From Rhynchopus sp. YZ270_cl-10 (Eukaryota > Euglenozoa > Diplonemea > Diplonemida > Diplonemidae), in contig OZ037925.1 in assembly GCA_964035575.1 (NCBI GenBank), forward strand, positions 124,001 to 188,000: DNA of 64,000 nt, given 5' to 3'. The notes under the pieces were generated by a model. The model was not told the DNA's origin and searched no databases. It worked only from the letters and a program-made list of their open reading frames with translations. Positions within the stretch are counted from its first letter, which is position 1. Every line of letters starts with the position of its first letter. The position numbers were made by a program, and so were the translations under genes. Below are positions 43,987-54,013 of this stretch, piece by piece.

Positions 43987-44816
43987 AGGAAAACAAAGAT
44001 GCGTAATACACAACAACACCAGATAGGGACCGAACAGCAAGCGAAGGTGTGAAAGGTAGTGGAGAGAAACCACAGCGCTTTTTTTTTTGATTTTTTTTTA
44101 CAGAAAAATATCCCTCCAGGATGTTTCTTGTTGGAATGGTGTAATTGCCTATGCAATATCCACCTTTCCTTTTGTGGCGAGCAACACCTATATCATCAGA
44201 GACAAATGAACAAAGAAAGAAAAATGAAGTTTTTGTCTCTTTACAATGATGAGAATATTGCCCTGATTGATCTTCCCAGGAACAAAAGCGAAGTAAAAAA
44301 AAAAAACTTTTGAAAAATGAAATGTGCCTCACTGCATATCCGAAACGTTGACTTTTTCGTATACTTTCCCATCAAAAAGAAGAGAAAAAGCACCCAAAAA
44401 GGACGTTCAAAAACGATACAATGGTGCTCCTCCGTGGAGGCGGCCGATATTGACAGGGTACCATTTTTTAATTTCCCGTACGATTTTGGGTGGGGGAAAA
44501 AACCCACACAAAAATGCAATGGTAAATTTAAAAAGGGCACACCCCCCTGTATATTGACACCCGATTTCCGAAAAGCACCGTAACAATCCTATTATTGTAA
44601 GTGTTGCAAGAAAAAATGAAGAAGGTGCAAAACACTTCGCCGTACGTCGGTATCTATTATTCTCTTTGAACAGATACACCACAAAAGGCAGGAGGCACAG
44701 AGAAAGAGAAGGCTTGTAAGATGAAGCCTGGCTGTGCGGAGTTACCTAATGAAAAACCAAAAGGCTGAACAAAAAGGCATCACTAGCACAGCAGGGCACA
44801 GCAGGGAGGCACAGAT

Positions 44817-45102
44817 GAGAATAAGACTCGGGGACCGGGACACCCTAGGTTGTAAAATTCGAATATTTCGTATACCGACCCTCCCCCGTGAAATTGTCCG
44901 TTGGGGCAAAATACCGGTTTTTTTGGGGGGACAATTTCACGGGGGAGGATCGGAATTTAATTATACGAATAAGACGGTGTTCGGTCCCGTATAATTCTGT
45001 TTTATACCGTATGATACGGTAATCGTATAAAACCAATAATACGGTATTCGGTCGGGGCCGAGCACCTATAATACAACCTAGCTGGGGACCCGGCTTATTC
45101 TC
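44817..45102. mobile_element. 286-bp palindromic miniature element
   Basis: Ends GAGAATAAG and CTTATTCTC with further paired words (CTAGGTTGTA / TACAACCTAG). Two internal inverted repeats: TCCCCCGTGAAATTGTCC with its complement, and several CGTATAAT/ATACGGTA words. GCAGGGAGG occurs just outside both ends, but no exact target duplication abuts them. Confidence 0.62.
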
Positions 45103-45415
45103 AGCTGTGCAGGGAGGAAGAGATAAAGCGCAGTGCACTCAGGAGCCCTTTTGACTGATCCAAAACTTCAATTGAAATATTTTACATAAAGAAAAGACAA
45201 AAGAAACCCACAGGATTTTGCAACCAAAAGGAATTGATTTTTTTGGGTTTTCTTCCCATCACCCATCTTGTGTATTTTTTGACTTTTTTCCGATTTTTTT
45301 TGGTACGAAACAACAAAAAATTTCGGCAGAGAGCAAAAACAATAAAAAGCTGTGGGGAAACAGTGACGGGAAAAAAGCATGTTTCAAAATAATTACAAAA
45401 ATAGCTATTTATTGG

Positions 45416-45552
45416 AGTGAAAATAAGTCGTTTTTTTCACCGAGTTGGTGTTTTCAACCCGAGTTACTTTAATTCACGAGCGAAGCGAGTGAATTAAAGT
45501 CACGAGGGTTGAAAACACCAACGAGGTGGAAAAAACGCTTATTTTCTACTCC
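45416..45552. repeat. GAGCGAAGCGAG hairpin H2
   Basis: Multi-step stem: GGAGTGAAAATAAG, CACC, TTGGTGTTTTCAACCC and TTTAATTCAC each pair with their complements on the right, separated by GAG-containing bulges, with apex CACGAGCGAAGCGAGTG near 45475-45491. Confidence 0.85.
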
Positions 45553-45613
45553 AAGACATAATTTTATCCATAAGTGTGAAGCTTTATTTTCCGAGCCCGC
45601 CCAAGTGTCGTGT

Positions 45614-45880
45614 GAGACCTGTAGTGTGGATCTCCAGTGTCTTGCACCGCTTCTTCTGAGCCCAACGCTGTTTGGCCTGTCGACGTACTAAATACGAAGA
45701 CAGGGGGGCGGTGCCAACAATTTTCCAATGATGTAACGTTTATCTGATTGATTTATCGTTTGATAGACCTTGTGTGTCCTACTTCACCTGCACACCCAAG
45801 GTTATTGAACGATACTTTCAAGCGATACTTCGTTATGTCATTGGGGGTACTGGTACTGGGTACCTGGGGAAAACACGTAC
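45614..45880. mobile_element. T4: right-end fragment of a T1-related element
   Basis: Collinear with T1 28290-28515 (shared words CTTCTTCTGAGCCCAACGCT and TTATCTGATTGATTTATCGT). Where T1 enters its CCAGATCTGG repeats, this copy has GGTACTGGTACTGGGTACCT, as in T3. Confidence 0.75.
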
Positions 45881-46129
45881 GTTTTTGTCGCGATAACACG
45901 CACACTTTTTGTACGTGTCATCGCAATTTACCCTAAAATATATTACCTCCGCTGACATAGCTCGAGGGCTACTCCAACAAGTTTGTAGCTACCACCATGC
46001 ACACCCGCCCCCACCCCAGTCCAGATACCCTGGGGGGAAAAAAAAACTCAAAAAAAATAGGGTGAGTTTGGGGGTGTTTGGGGGCTTAAGACGGGTGAAA
46101 AAAAACGGTGAAAATATAACTATTTATTC

Positions 46130-46269
46130 GAGTGAAATAAGAACTATTTTATTTCACGCGCCACTAAAAAGGTGCCCGAGTGCGTTATTTCCCGAGCGAA
46201 GCGAGGGGAATAAGAGTCACGAGGGTGCCTTTTTAGTGGCAAGTGCAAGAAAATGTTCTTATTTCACTC
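46130..46269. repeat. GAGCGAAGCGAG hairpin H3
   Basis: GAGTGAAATAAGAAC and GCCACTAAAAAGGTGCCC pair with right-hand complements (one G/A-type irregularity), with apex CGAGCGAAGCGAG at 46193-46205 and CACGAGG in the 3' bulge. Confidence 0.83.
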
Positions 46270-46291
46270 AATATGTAATTTTATTCCACAA

Positions 46292-46564
46292 GTGAAAAAC
46301 GTATTTATGGTCGTAACTGGCCTAAACGTTGAGCCTAGCACCCACTTTTCACTTTCACGCTTTTTGGGGTAAAATTACGAACAAAAACAGCGTGAAAAAA
46401 AAAAATATTTTATTTGCAAAGGCATTTTGCAGGCAATTTTTTTTTTTCACCCCGTGATATTTTATTTCACTCTCCGGGTTACCCTAGTGCAATTTGCGTG
46501 AAATAAAACGAATCTTATTTCACTCACTTTTTAGGCCAGTTACGACCATAAAACGTTTTTCACG
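46292..46564. repeat. Inverted repeat with about 35-bp arms
   Basis: GTGAAAAACGT and ATGGTCGTAACTGGCCTAAA at the left are matched inverted at 46530-46564. The loop of about 200 bp is rich in TTTATTTCAC words. Possible miniature element. Confidence 0.7.
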
Positions 46565-46837
46565 CGTGGTATAAAAATTTTTATTTTCACAGGGTGAAAA
46601 TAAAAATTTTATTTTCACACCCCTCCACGTACTTTTGGGTGGGCGAGGAAAATAAAGCTTCACGCGCGTGGATAAAAAAAAAAAACCCCCCCCCAAAAAA
46701 AAACCCCCTCCTCCCTCCCTCAACACCCTCCGTTTCTCTGGGTTACCAGGGTAGCATTTTTTGCAAGAAGAGAGAGAGAGAGAGAAAAACGCTTAAAATG
46801 CTGCCATCTTGTCCGTACGTGGTGTGCCACCTCCGGC

Positions 46838-47931
46838 TTACAGACCATCATCCTGGCTAGACCCGCTCAACAGCTGCGTCTTCACGAATTCGTACATGTC
46901 TTTAGCGTTGCGGTCACCGCTGTACGGCACACCATGCTTGCTGTCCTTGCCGAAGAACTGTTGGGTGTTTCATGGTAATTTAGTTTTCCTTTTCATGTAT
47001 CGTTTCATCAGCAACAAGATAGTTGTCGTTTTTCTTTTGTCTCAAATCAATCGAGAATCACGTAAAAAAAAATGTTGACTTGTACTATACAAAGCCCTCT
47101 CGTGAAGTGTACCTTGGTACAGGACCTGGCTGTACCGGATGGACACCCAACTATTCAGTCCGATCATCCATTTCGTGGTTTACACCTGAACAAAAATATC
47201 CCCATCCCCTCCGCCTCCCCAATTCATACCAACAGGGTTGGGTAGGACGTGATTTGGTACTTCTCGCCAATGTCCTCGTGCTTCGCTGTATCTATCTTCG
47301 CAATGACAACGTCTGGGTTTGTGCTCATCCTCGCAAGCTCTTCGTAGTCCTTTGTCATCGACTTGCAGTGCCCGCACCATGGTGCGTAGAACTTCACGAA
47401 GACGTCTTTCGTTGTGTCCTCAATCACGGACACTGCGTTGCGGGCATTCAGGAACGTCACGGTGCCTACCTCAATGGCCATTGCAGGCTCGTGGCTGGCA
47501 GGCGCTGTTGTGGTCCCCAAAGCCTTTTCGACAAAGTGAAGGATGTTCCCCACCGTGTCATGCTCATGATCAAAGCGGAACAATCCCCCATTCTTCAACA
47601 GCACAATAGTCGGGAACCCATCCAGCTCGTAACGATCCCCGATGACCCCGCTTTGCTCTTGCGTCACATCAAACTTTGCGACCTTCACACGCTCAGGGTC
47701 GATCGCAGCCAGCTCCTTCGCCACCTTCGCCCACACCGGGACAAGCTCCTGGCAGTGCGAACACCATGGCGCATAAAACTGCACAAGCCACGCACCCTCC
47801 AGCACCTTGCCATCAAAGTCCTCAGCGTACACCTCCTCCACGTGCTCAAGGGGAAGCGTTGGGTCCAGACTGTCTGCTGCAGAGCACTGCAAGAACGCCG
47901 CTAGGCAAACAAGCACAACACACTGACGCAT
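46838..47931 (-). CDS. Protein disulfide isomerase, two thioredoxin domains (two exons)
   Basis: Exons 47230-47931 and 46838-46957 join to 273 residues. Residues 1-19 are a signal peptide (MRQCVVLVCLAAFLQCSAA). Thioredoxin domain 1 has active site YAPWCSHCQEL, domain 2 has YAPWCGHCKSM, and each has its cis-proline segment (DGFPTIVLL; TSYPTLL). The family forms and rearranges disulfide bonds in the endoplasmic reticulum. CGHC is the usual redox site; CSHC in domain 1 is a variant. The protein ends SSQDDGL, with no KDEL-like retention signal, so location needs care. Exon 2 (FFGKDSKHGVPYSGDRNAKD onward) supplies the last strand and helix of domain 2; without splicing the frame stops just after YPTLLV. 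Confidence 0.93.
46958..47229 (-). other. Spliceosomal intron, phase 0, carrying an R1 repeat
   Basis: Donor CTGTTG|GTATGA; acceptor AACACCCAACAG|TTC. The 272-bp intron contains an R1 copy antisense to the gene, more than half of its length. Confidence 0.9.
47048..47190 (+). repeat. R1 dispersed repeat inside an intron
   Basis: TCGAGAATCACGTAAAAAAA, then TGTTGACTTG and the R1 core to TTTCGTGGTTTACACCTGA. The 5' extension TCGAGAATCACG is shared only with the 48088 copy. Confidence 0.83.
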
Positions 47932-48087
47932 TTTTTTGAAGGGTAGTGCTAGGTGTGGCTCCTTATAGGGGATGGGTGGGTGGGTGGGGAGGGTGGGGTT
48001 GTGGGGTGGGGAGGAATGTGCATGTGTTGTGCTCAGATCGTATCGAATGAGAGAGTAGAGCTTCCGCGAAATTTAAAGTTGACTGAC

Positions 48088-48229
48088 TCAAATCAATCCA
48101 ATCGAGAATCACGTAAAAAAAAAGTTGACTTGAAATACAAATCCCTCTCGTGAACAGTGTACCTTGGGTATATGGAGGTGGACCCCCCAACCTTGCAGTC
48201 CGACATCAATTTCGTGGTTTGCCTCTGAG
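48088..48229 (+). repeat. R1 dispersed repeat
   Basis: Same 5' extension as the intron copy, then AAAGTTGACTTGAAATACAA and the R1 core with a short internal deletion. Ends TTTCGTGGTTTGCCTCTGA. Confidence 0.83.
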
Positions 48230-48491
48230 TTACCTCTTTTGGGGCCGCGAAGAGATAGGGAAAACGGATTTTGCACAAAACGGGGTTGGGGTGTAGGAAT
48301 TATTCATTTTCCTCCTAAGTCTGAGTTCGGTGATTTTTTTGTGGATCTGGAAAAAATCCCAAACAGTAAGCCATAAGGTGGTTGGGTATGTATTGTCCTC
48401 CCCTCTTTATTTTTTTTTATTTTTTTTTTTTTTTTTTGCAACAAAAATTCCGGCGCGCTTCCCCGCAGAAAAGGAAAGAAAAGTGAGAAAG

Positions 48492-48562
48492 TTTGAACTT
48501 GAAATACAAAAGCCCTTGTGATAGTGAGCTTGGTATGTGACCGACCCCAACCATGCAGAAAA
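48492..48562 (+). repeat. R1 dispersed repeat, truncated
   Basis: TTGAACTTGAAATACAAAAG, then a shortened middle and CCCCAACCATGCAG. The 3' third is missing. Confidence 0.65.
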
Positions 48563-48606
48563 GTAAAGGAAGATGAACCTGAGCGAAAAAGTAAATAGTG
48601 ATTGAT

Positions 48607-48633
48607 GCAGGCACCTCCGACTGACCCACGTAC
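48607..48633 (+). repeat. R4 dispersed repeat, 5' part
   Basis: GCAGGCACCTCCGACTGACC then CACGTAC, running into an A-tract. Confidence 0.7.
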
Positions 48634-49036
48634 AAAAAAAAAATTGGTCTGTAGAGCGACACCAAGAGAGAAAAAAAAAAACAAAAAAAAAACATCAACA
48701 ATTGAAGATTGTGAATTGTGTTTATTATTATTTTTTTTTTAGGTGAAAAAAAGGGGAGGGAATAACAAAACACACATGCACCGTTTTGGGCAATGTTCTA
48801 CAACTACCCACAGCTGCTTTCAAATGCACACACACTCGCACCAAGAGCAAGAAGAAGGGACAAGGGTGGGTACCTTGCCAAAAAGGGGAAAGGCATGTCT
48901 ACTGGCTGCGAAATGGAATTTCGCTGTTTTTTTACTTAAAATTCCGAACAGAAAATACGCACAAAGAACAAATGAAACGGTGTTTTGTTTTTCGGGTTCT
49001 GTACACAAAGTTTTTTTTTTTTTTTTTTTTTTTTTT

Positions 49037-49083
49037 GAAAATTTGGTTGTATTTAGTGTAGCCACCCGAGGATGAGCTCCACC
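49037..49083 (+). repeat. R3 dispersed repeat
   Basis: GAAAATTTGGTTGTATTTAG, GTGTAGCCACCCGAGGATGA, GCTCCACC, between long T-runs. Confidence 0.8.
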
Positions 49084-49736
49084 TTTTTTTTATTGAAAGT
49101 GTTCTGAAGAGTTGTGCCCCGGACAGTAAGCACCACTCTGTCTGTATATGGGGCACGGTACACCCGATTCGGGGCACTATTTTTATCGTCTTGACAACCT
49201 TTCGTACCAAAAGAGGCTGTCTCTGCTCAATAGTGACAACCGAAAAGGGTGGGATACTTTTTCTCTTTTCTTTTCTGTGCTATTTATTTTGTTGTTGAAA
49301 AATTGCTGGAGAGTTTTGTGTGGTTTCCCTCTTTGGTGCTGCAATCTCCCACTATTGCTACCTTTTGTTTGAAAACCTTTTCAAAAAAAAAAAGAAAGTG
49401 CCGCTTTGTCGTTCATCTCTCTTCTTGTAGTTTGATGCGTTGATGCTTCCACACACTATTTCACTCCAATTGAGTGGTGTTGCGGAGAACGGTTGGGTGA
49501 GTGAACGACGTGACACTGTCTGCTCACAAAGTGTGCGTATAAAAAATAAAGAGAGGTTGCAAACGCCCCACCGTTCATGGTGAAGGTTCAAGGTGCCACG
49601 GTTTTTCGCGATGGACTCACTGAGGGAGGTTGCAAAGCAGAAACGGAATTGAAATTAGTAAAACGAAAAACTTGTCAGATGAGTGGCTCGTCTGCATCAT
49701 CTATCAGACAAAAAAAAAAAAAAAAAATGAGAAAAA

Positions 49737-52431
49737 CACGGATGCTGCCAGATCTGGCCAGATTTGGGGGCCAATTTCCCAGATCTGGCTCGTTTTCCAG
49801 ATGTCGAGATCTTGTTTCCAGATCTGGCCAGATCTGGCCAGATCTGGGAATCTGGGAAAATCTTTTTTTCAAAAAAAAATAAAAACCCCCCAGATCTGGC
49901 CAGATCTGGAAATCTGGCCAGTTTTTTTTTTTCCTCAGATTTCTGGCTATTGTCTCCCAGGGAAAGGGACTCTCGAATTTTTTTTTTCGCCCCTATATAG
50001 GGCTAATTTCGACGATTTGAGGCCATTTAAAGCAAAATTTGGCACTTTTGAGCATCTGTGGGGGTCTAAAACGTGGTTTTGCGAACCCGAAATTTCGTGG
50101 TTTTTACCAAAGACAAGTCGATTTTTGAAAAATCTCGAAAAAAAAAAATTTTTTTTCCCGGGAAAATTTTGACCCCTGAGTAGGGTTTTTGTGCACCAAA
50201 AAGTGCAAAAAAACGCAAGAGTCGGGTGTTTTGACGATCTGGGGTACCGCCATATGCACTACAGGGGCCCACAATTTCGACTTTTTCTTAGCGCATTTTT
50301 TTGGTGTTTTGACCCTTCAGAACCACCCAAAACGCACTTTTGTGTACCAAAACACGCTTATTTCACATTTCCTTAGCAATTCCTTCACAAGTGCAAGGTG
50401 ATTTTTGACCAAACTAATTTTGTGCACTTTTTTTGTGGTCACGTAACGCTAAAACCCTCTCCGTGATGCGAGAATTACATGTGAGAATGCGATAATGATT
50501 CTCGCATGCGAACGCCCAAAACCACGAAGGAGGACGCAAGCAAGGCTTCAGTGCACTTAGGTACAGGATGCGTCGTTTTCAGTTACAAAAAAGGGTACTG
50601 TGAAGCGGTTGAGGCACACACACACACACACACAGACCCGTTGCAAAATGCATCTGGGACCCACGCTAGACCCCCCAAAAGCTGTAAAACCATATATTTC
50701 CATCTCGCGACCCCGCGGATGTGGACTGAGGTGTTTTTTTTGGGTGTTTAGAAAGGTTTTTGTCCGATTGGAGAATTTTTTCGGTAAGTGTTGCATTTTG
50801 TCCCCACTGAGTGTGCACTCAGACGCTGAAAACACTCATCAATAAAACGACCTTTCTGTTCGGTAAAAAATAGTTATTTTCTATCGTAGTAGTGGGTTTG
50901 TCGTGCAGTGATGTTCTTTGTACCTGGAGAGTGGGCCGAGTGCAAGGTATGTTTTTAACCCCCCGGTTTTCTCCCTTTTCGACATGTCCGCTATTTTTTA
51001 GCTTTTTTTTTTTTTTTTTTTGTCAACAAAAATGTCACTTTTACGTTTAAGGGGTACGGGGCGGCTTCTTGTTTGTTTGTTTGTTTTTTTGTTGTAGTCT
51101 CTACTTTTACATTCAATTTCTCTTAACAGGTACCCGAACCGACGACCCTTCATCGTGACAGCGAAGCAGTGCCGACGGAAGAGCTGGTGCAATTATTTCA
51201 AAACCAGGTGGCGATCGTAAAAGTCGGGTTTATATGCCAACTTTTCCATTAACCCACCCCATAGACCACCCTAATTATTATGAACCTCTTAGTCAGTCAC
51301 TGCTATAGCCATTTAACCCAGGGAGCATAGCTAGTGCAAGAAATTCGACTTCGGGATCCGGAAAGTCTGTCCTCTGCTCTTGCGGAGGACTAGGCACAAG
51401 AAAATATTGCGTTCCCCCAGAAAACCAATTTTTGTCAGAGTAATTTTTGCCCAGGGCATGCTCTTGAAGCATGGCGGCTTGGTGTAAGAAGGGGCAGTGT
51501 ATTGTTTTGTTCTAGATTTCAACGGTTGTTAGAACGAGTCAAGTGGATGCTTATCTAAACACCGACTTTAGTACAGACCCGAGAGATCACACATGACTTT
51601 GAGGAAAGAACAAAGCAATGCATCTGTACCCGCACGCCAGGTTGTAGTTACTTCAGAATTTTCTTAAGTTTGCATGAACGAGGAGGGGCGAATCATTCTT
51701 CGGGAACCATTAGCTGTATACCATGGAATGATTTTCTCAAAAACACCACGTGGGGGCTGAATTCAATCCCTTAAGAATTGCGAATTCAGCCTTTGTAGAA
51801 GGTACGTCTTACTTGTACTTGTACTTGTATGCCGTGTCCACCCTTCTCGACCTTACCGGTTCACATGTACGAATAATATTAGGCAGTGGTAACACCCTTC
51901 TCAATTGTGCAAACTTAAGAATTTTCTGCTGTAACTTACCAAAATCGATTTTCTTTCACCCCAAACACCCGCAACACCCCACCTGCTACTTCGGTAGCCT
52001 GTGTTGTTGGGAGTTGGTTCTCATGTTGATCCCCAGTGTCTTGCACTGCTTCTTCTGAGCCCAACGCTGTTTGGCCTGTCGACGTAATAAATACGAAGAC
52101 AGGGCGGCGGTGCCAACAATTTTCCAATGATGTAACGTTTATCTGATTGATTTATCGTTTGATATACCTTGTGTGTGCTACTTCGTAACTTGCACACACG
52201 AGCAACGTATATTGAACGGTACTTCAAGCGATACTTCGTTATGTCATTGGGGGTACCTGGAAAAAAAATTTTTTCCCAGACGTCCCAGATCTCCCAGATG
52301 TGGCCAGATCTGGCCAGATCTGGGACGTCTGGGAAAATTTTTTTTTCAAAAAAAAAAAAAAATTTTCCCAGATCTGGCCAGATCTGGGCGGCCCAGATCT
52401 GGAGATCTGGCCAGATCTGGCAGCATCCGTG
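49737..52431. mobile_element. T2: inverted-repeat transposon copy 2, 6-bp target duplication
   Basis: Same ends as T1 (CACGGATGCTGCCAGATCTG and inverse), flanked by GAAAAA at 49731-49736 and 52432-52437. Highly similar to T1 throughout but lacks about 283 bp (T1 26281-26563) and some CCAGATCTGG units. Its CA tract is longer and its poly-T run at 51004 is longer. No transposase recognised. Confidence 0.9.
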
Positions 52432-52792
52432 GAAAAACGTTTCTCAGATGAGATCCACAGACACCCTCGTTTGCACACAACGTCAGCGTTTTGATTTTTT
52501 TTCTGATACATTTTTTTAAAAAATACAAAAAATACTTGAAAGATGAATGTGTTCACTCACGCTCACATCATATGGGAAATGCCCCCTTAGGGACCACCTA
52601 TATGCTTTCAAACACATATCTTCCCAAAGACAAGACAAGACAAGACAAGACTACAGTTCTTGGGGGTACCACACCGATTCCCTTGAGGAATTGAGTGCGG
52701 CTCAGCCGAGAGAACGGATTCTGGCTGCTGGAGGAGGAGGGGACGGATGGATGCCAAGAGCTAACAGCACCGAAGAAAAAAAAAAACAAAAA

Positions 52793-52831
52793 TTGACCTG
52801 ATAATTTACGCCCTCTCGCGACAGTGTACCA
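52793..52831 (+). repeat. R1 dispersed repeat, 5' remnant
   Basis: ATTGACCTGATAATTTACGC then CCTCTCGCGACAGTGTACC. Confidence 0.5.
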
Positions 52832-52961
52832 AAAGAAACAAATAGGAAAAGATATGTTCTGCTTTCCATTTTCCTCTGTGATAATCTTTTATTGCATTTT
52901 TCACAATACTTTTCAGTCAGGAGGAACAGAAAGCATTTGAGACACGTTTCTTTCTCTGTTT

Positions 52962-53009
52962 TGAAAACTTGGTTGTATTAGTGTAGACACCCGAGGATGA
53001 ACTCCACTT
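52962..53009 (+). repeat. R3 dispersed repeat
   Basis: GAAAACTTGGTTGTATTAGT, GTAGACACCCGAGGATGAAC, TCCACTTT. Confidence 0.8.
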
Positions 53010-53278
53010 TTTATTTTTTTGTTTTGATAAATTTGTTGGAGTAGGGGTAGTTGCCTCGGTTTTTGTGTTGCCACAGTCGCGCAATTGCCACTTTCTTTTT
53101 TTACCATTCCTTTTTAGCGATCAGAGCACGGTCCTTGGAAGGTCCAAGAAAATGGAGTCGGTGGTCCAAAGAGGAAGTTGCCCTTCCTAAACGTGCACAC
53201 ACACAAACTGGCAAAAAATAGGGGGAGGTGTCGTCACTCACCTGTATCATCATTGAAATATCATTGGTTACCAATAGT

Positions 53279-53346
53279 ATACTGTGGACAAGGGGTTGGG
53301 AATGCCATCCCTGGGATGGCGTCCCCAACCCCTTGTCCACAGTGTA
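53279..53346. repeat. 68-bp hairpin
   Basis: ACTGTGGACAAGGGGTTGGG and its complement flank an inner pair ATGCCATCC/GGATGGCGT. Possible miniature element with TA words at both edges. Confidence 0.72.
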
Positions 53347-53525
53347 CACTCCAATACTGTTGCCCCCAGCTCTTTTTGTTCTGGTATACGTGGTGAAGGA
53401 GGAGGAAAAAATGTGAGCGGCAGCAGCTAGGTCTTTTGGGTGACAAACCTGCTTGGCAGAAAACATCACATTACCTCGACCCTCTCCACGTGATAATGTT
53501 CCATGTTCTTTTGTTTTTCAGTTTC

Positions 53526-53569
53526 GAAAAACTTGGTTTATGTGGAGAACACCCGAGGATGCACTCCAT
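53526..53569 (+). repeat. R3 dispersed repeat, diverged
   Basis: GAAAAACTTGGTTTATGTGG then AGAACACCCGAGGATGCACT. Confidence 0.65.
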
Positions 53570-53637
53570 TCTAAAAACAAATAAAGTAAAGTGTATAGCA
53601 AAACGCCTTGTGGACGCAGGCACTGACAAAAGAAAAA

Positions 53638-53678
53638 TTTATCGAGATGGACCGAAGCCTCTCGTGATTAGTCACCTT
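53638..53678 (+). repeat. R2 hairpin repeat
   Basis: TTTATCGAGATGGACCGAAG, CCTCTCGTGATTAGTCACCT. Confidence 0.65.
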
Positions 53679-54013
53679 GAAAAAAAAAATACGGCCTTTT
53701 GATATTTTCCTGAAAAAAAAATAAACAAAAACTTTTTTCTCTTTTGAATCATCGCCGAAATTGCACACAGAACATTCTATTGTCTCTCTCTCGACAAAAA
53801 AATGGTCCACTATATCTCCAAATGCTGCCATAGTCCTCTCCGCTGCAACAGACACCTCCACCTACGACTGTCTGTTCGGACACATGGACGGACAACAGCA
53901 CCGTACACCTGCAGGACATGCACAGACAGCACACCTCGCCTATAGTGTGGCAGAGCTTTGCTCTGGTCTGACGGGTATCTACCTTTTGGTGTTCCGGAGA
54001 GAACGTGGCGCAT

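Larger units (their letters stand above)
42612..46837. other. Intergenic spacer rich in small inverted repeats
   Basis: 4.2 kb between the transporter and the disulfide isomerase. Contains R5, R4 and R2 copies, a palindromic element (44817), two GAGCGAAGCGAG hairpins, a T1-related fragment and an inverted repeat at 46292, listed separately. No gene recognised. Confidence 0.6.
47932..49736. other. Intergenic spacer upstream of the disulfide isomerase gene
   Basis: AT-rich spacer with two R1 copies, one R4 and one R3. Ends in a 17-A run followed by ATGA and the target duplication of T2. No gene seen. Confidence 0.55.
52432..54013. other. Intergenic spacer
   Basis: Between T2 and the surface protein gene at 54014. 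Holds R1, R2 and R3 copies and a short hairpin. A partly open minus-strand frame at 53101-53469 overlaps the hairpin and is not supported. Confidence 0.5.

Noticed and set aside
53101-53469. 122-codon minus-strand frame
   Set aside because: Runs through a hairpin and has no homologous pattern or splice context.
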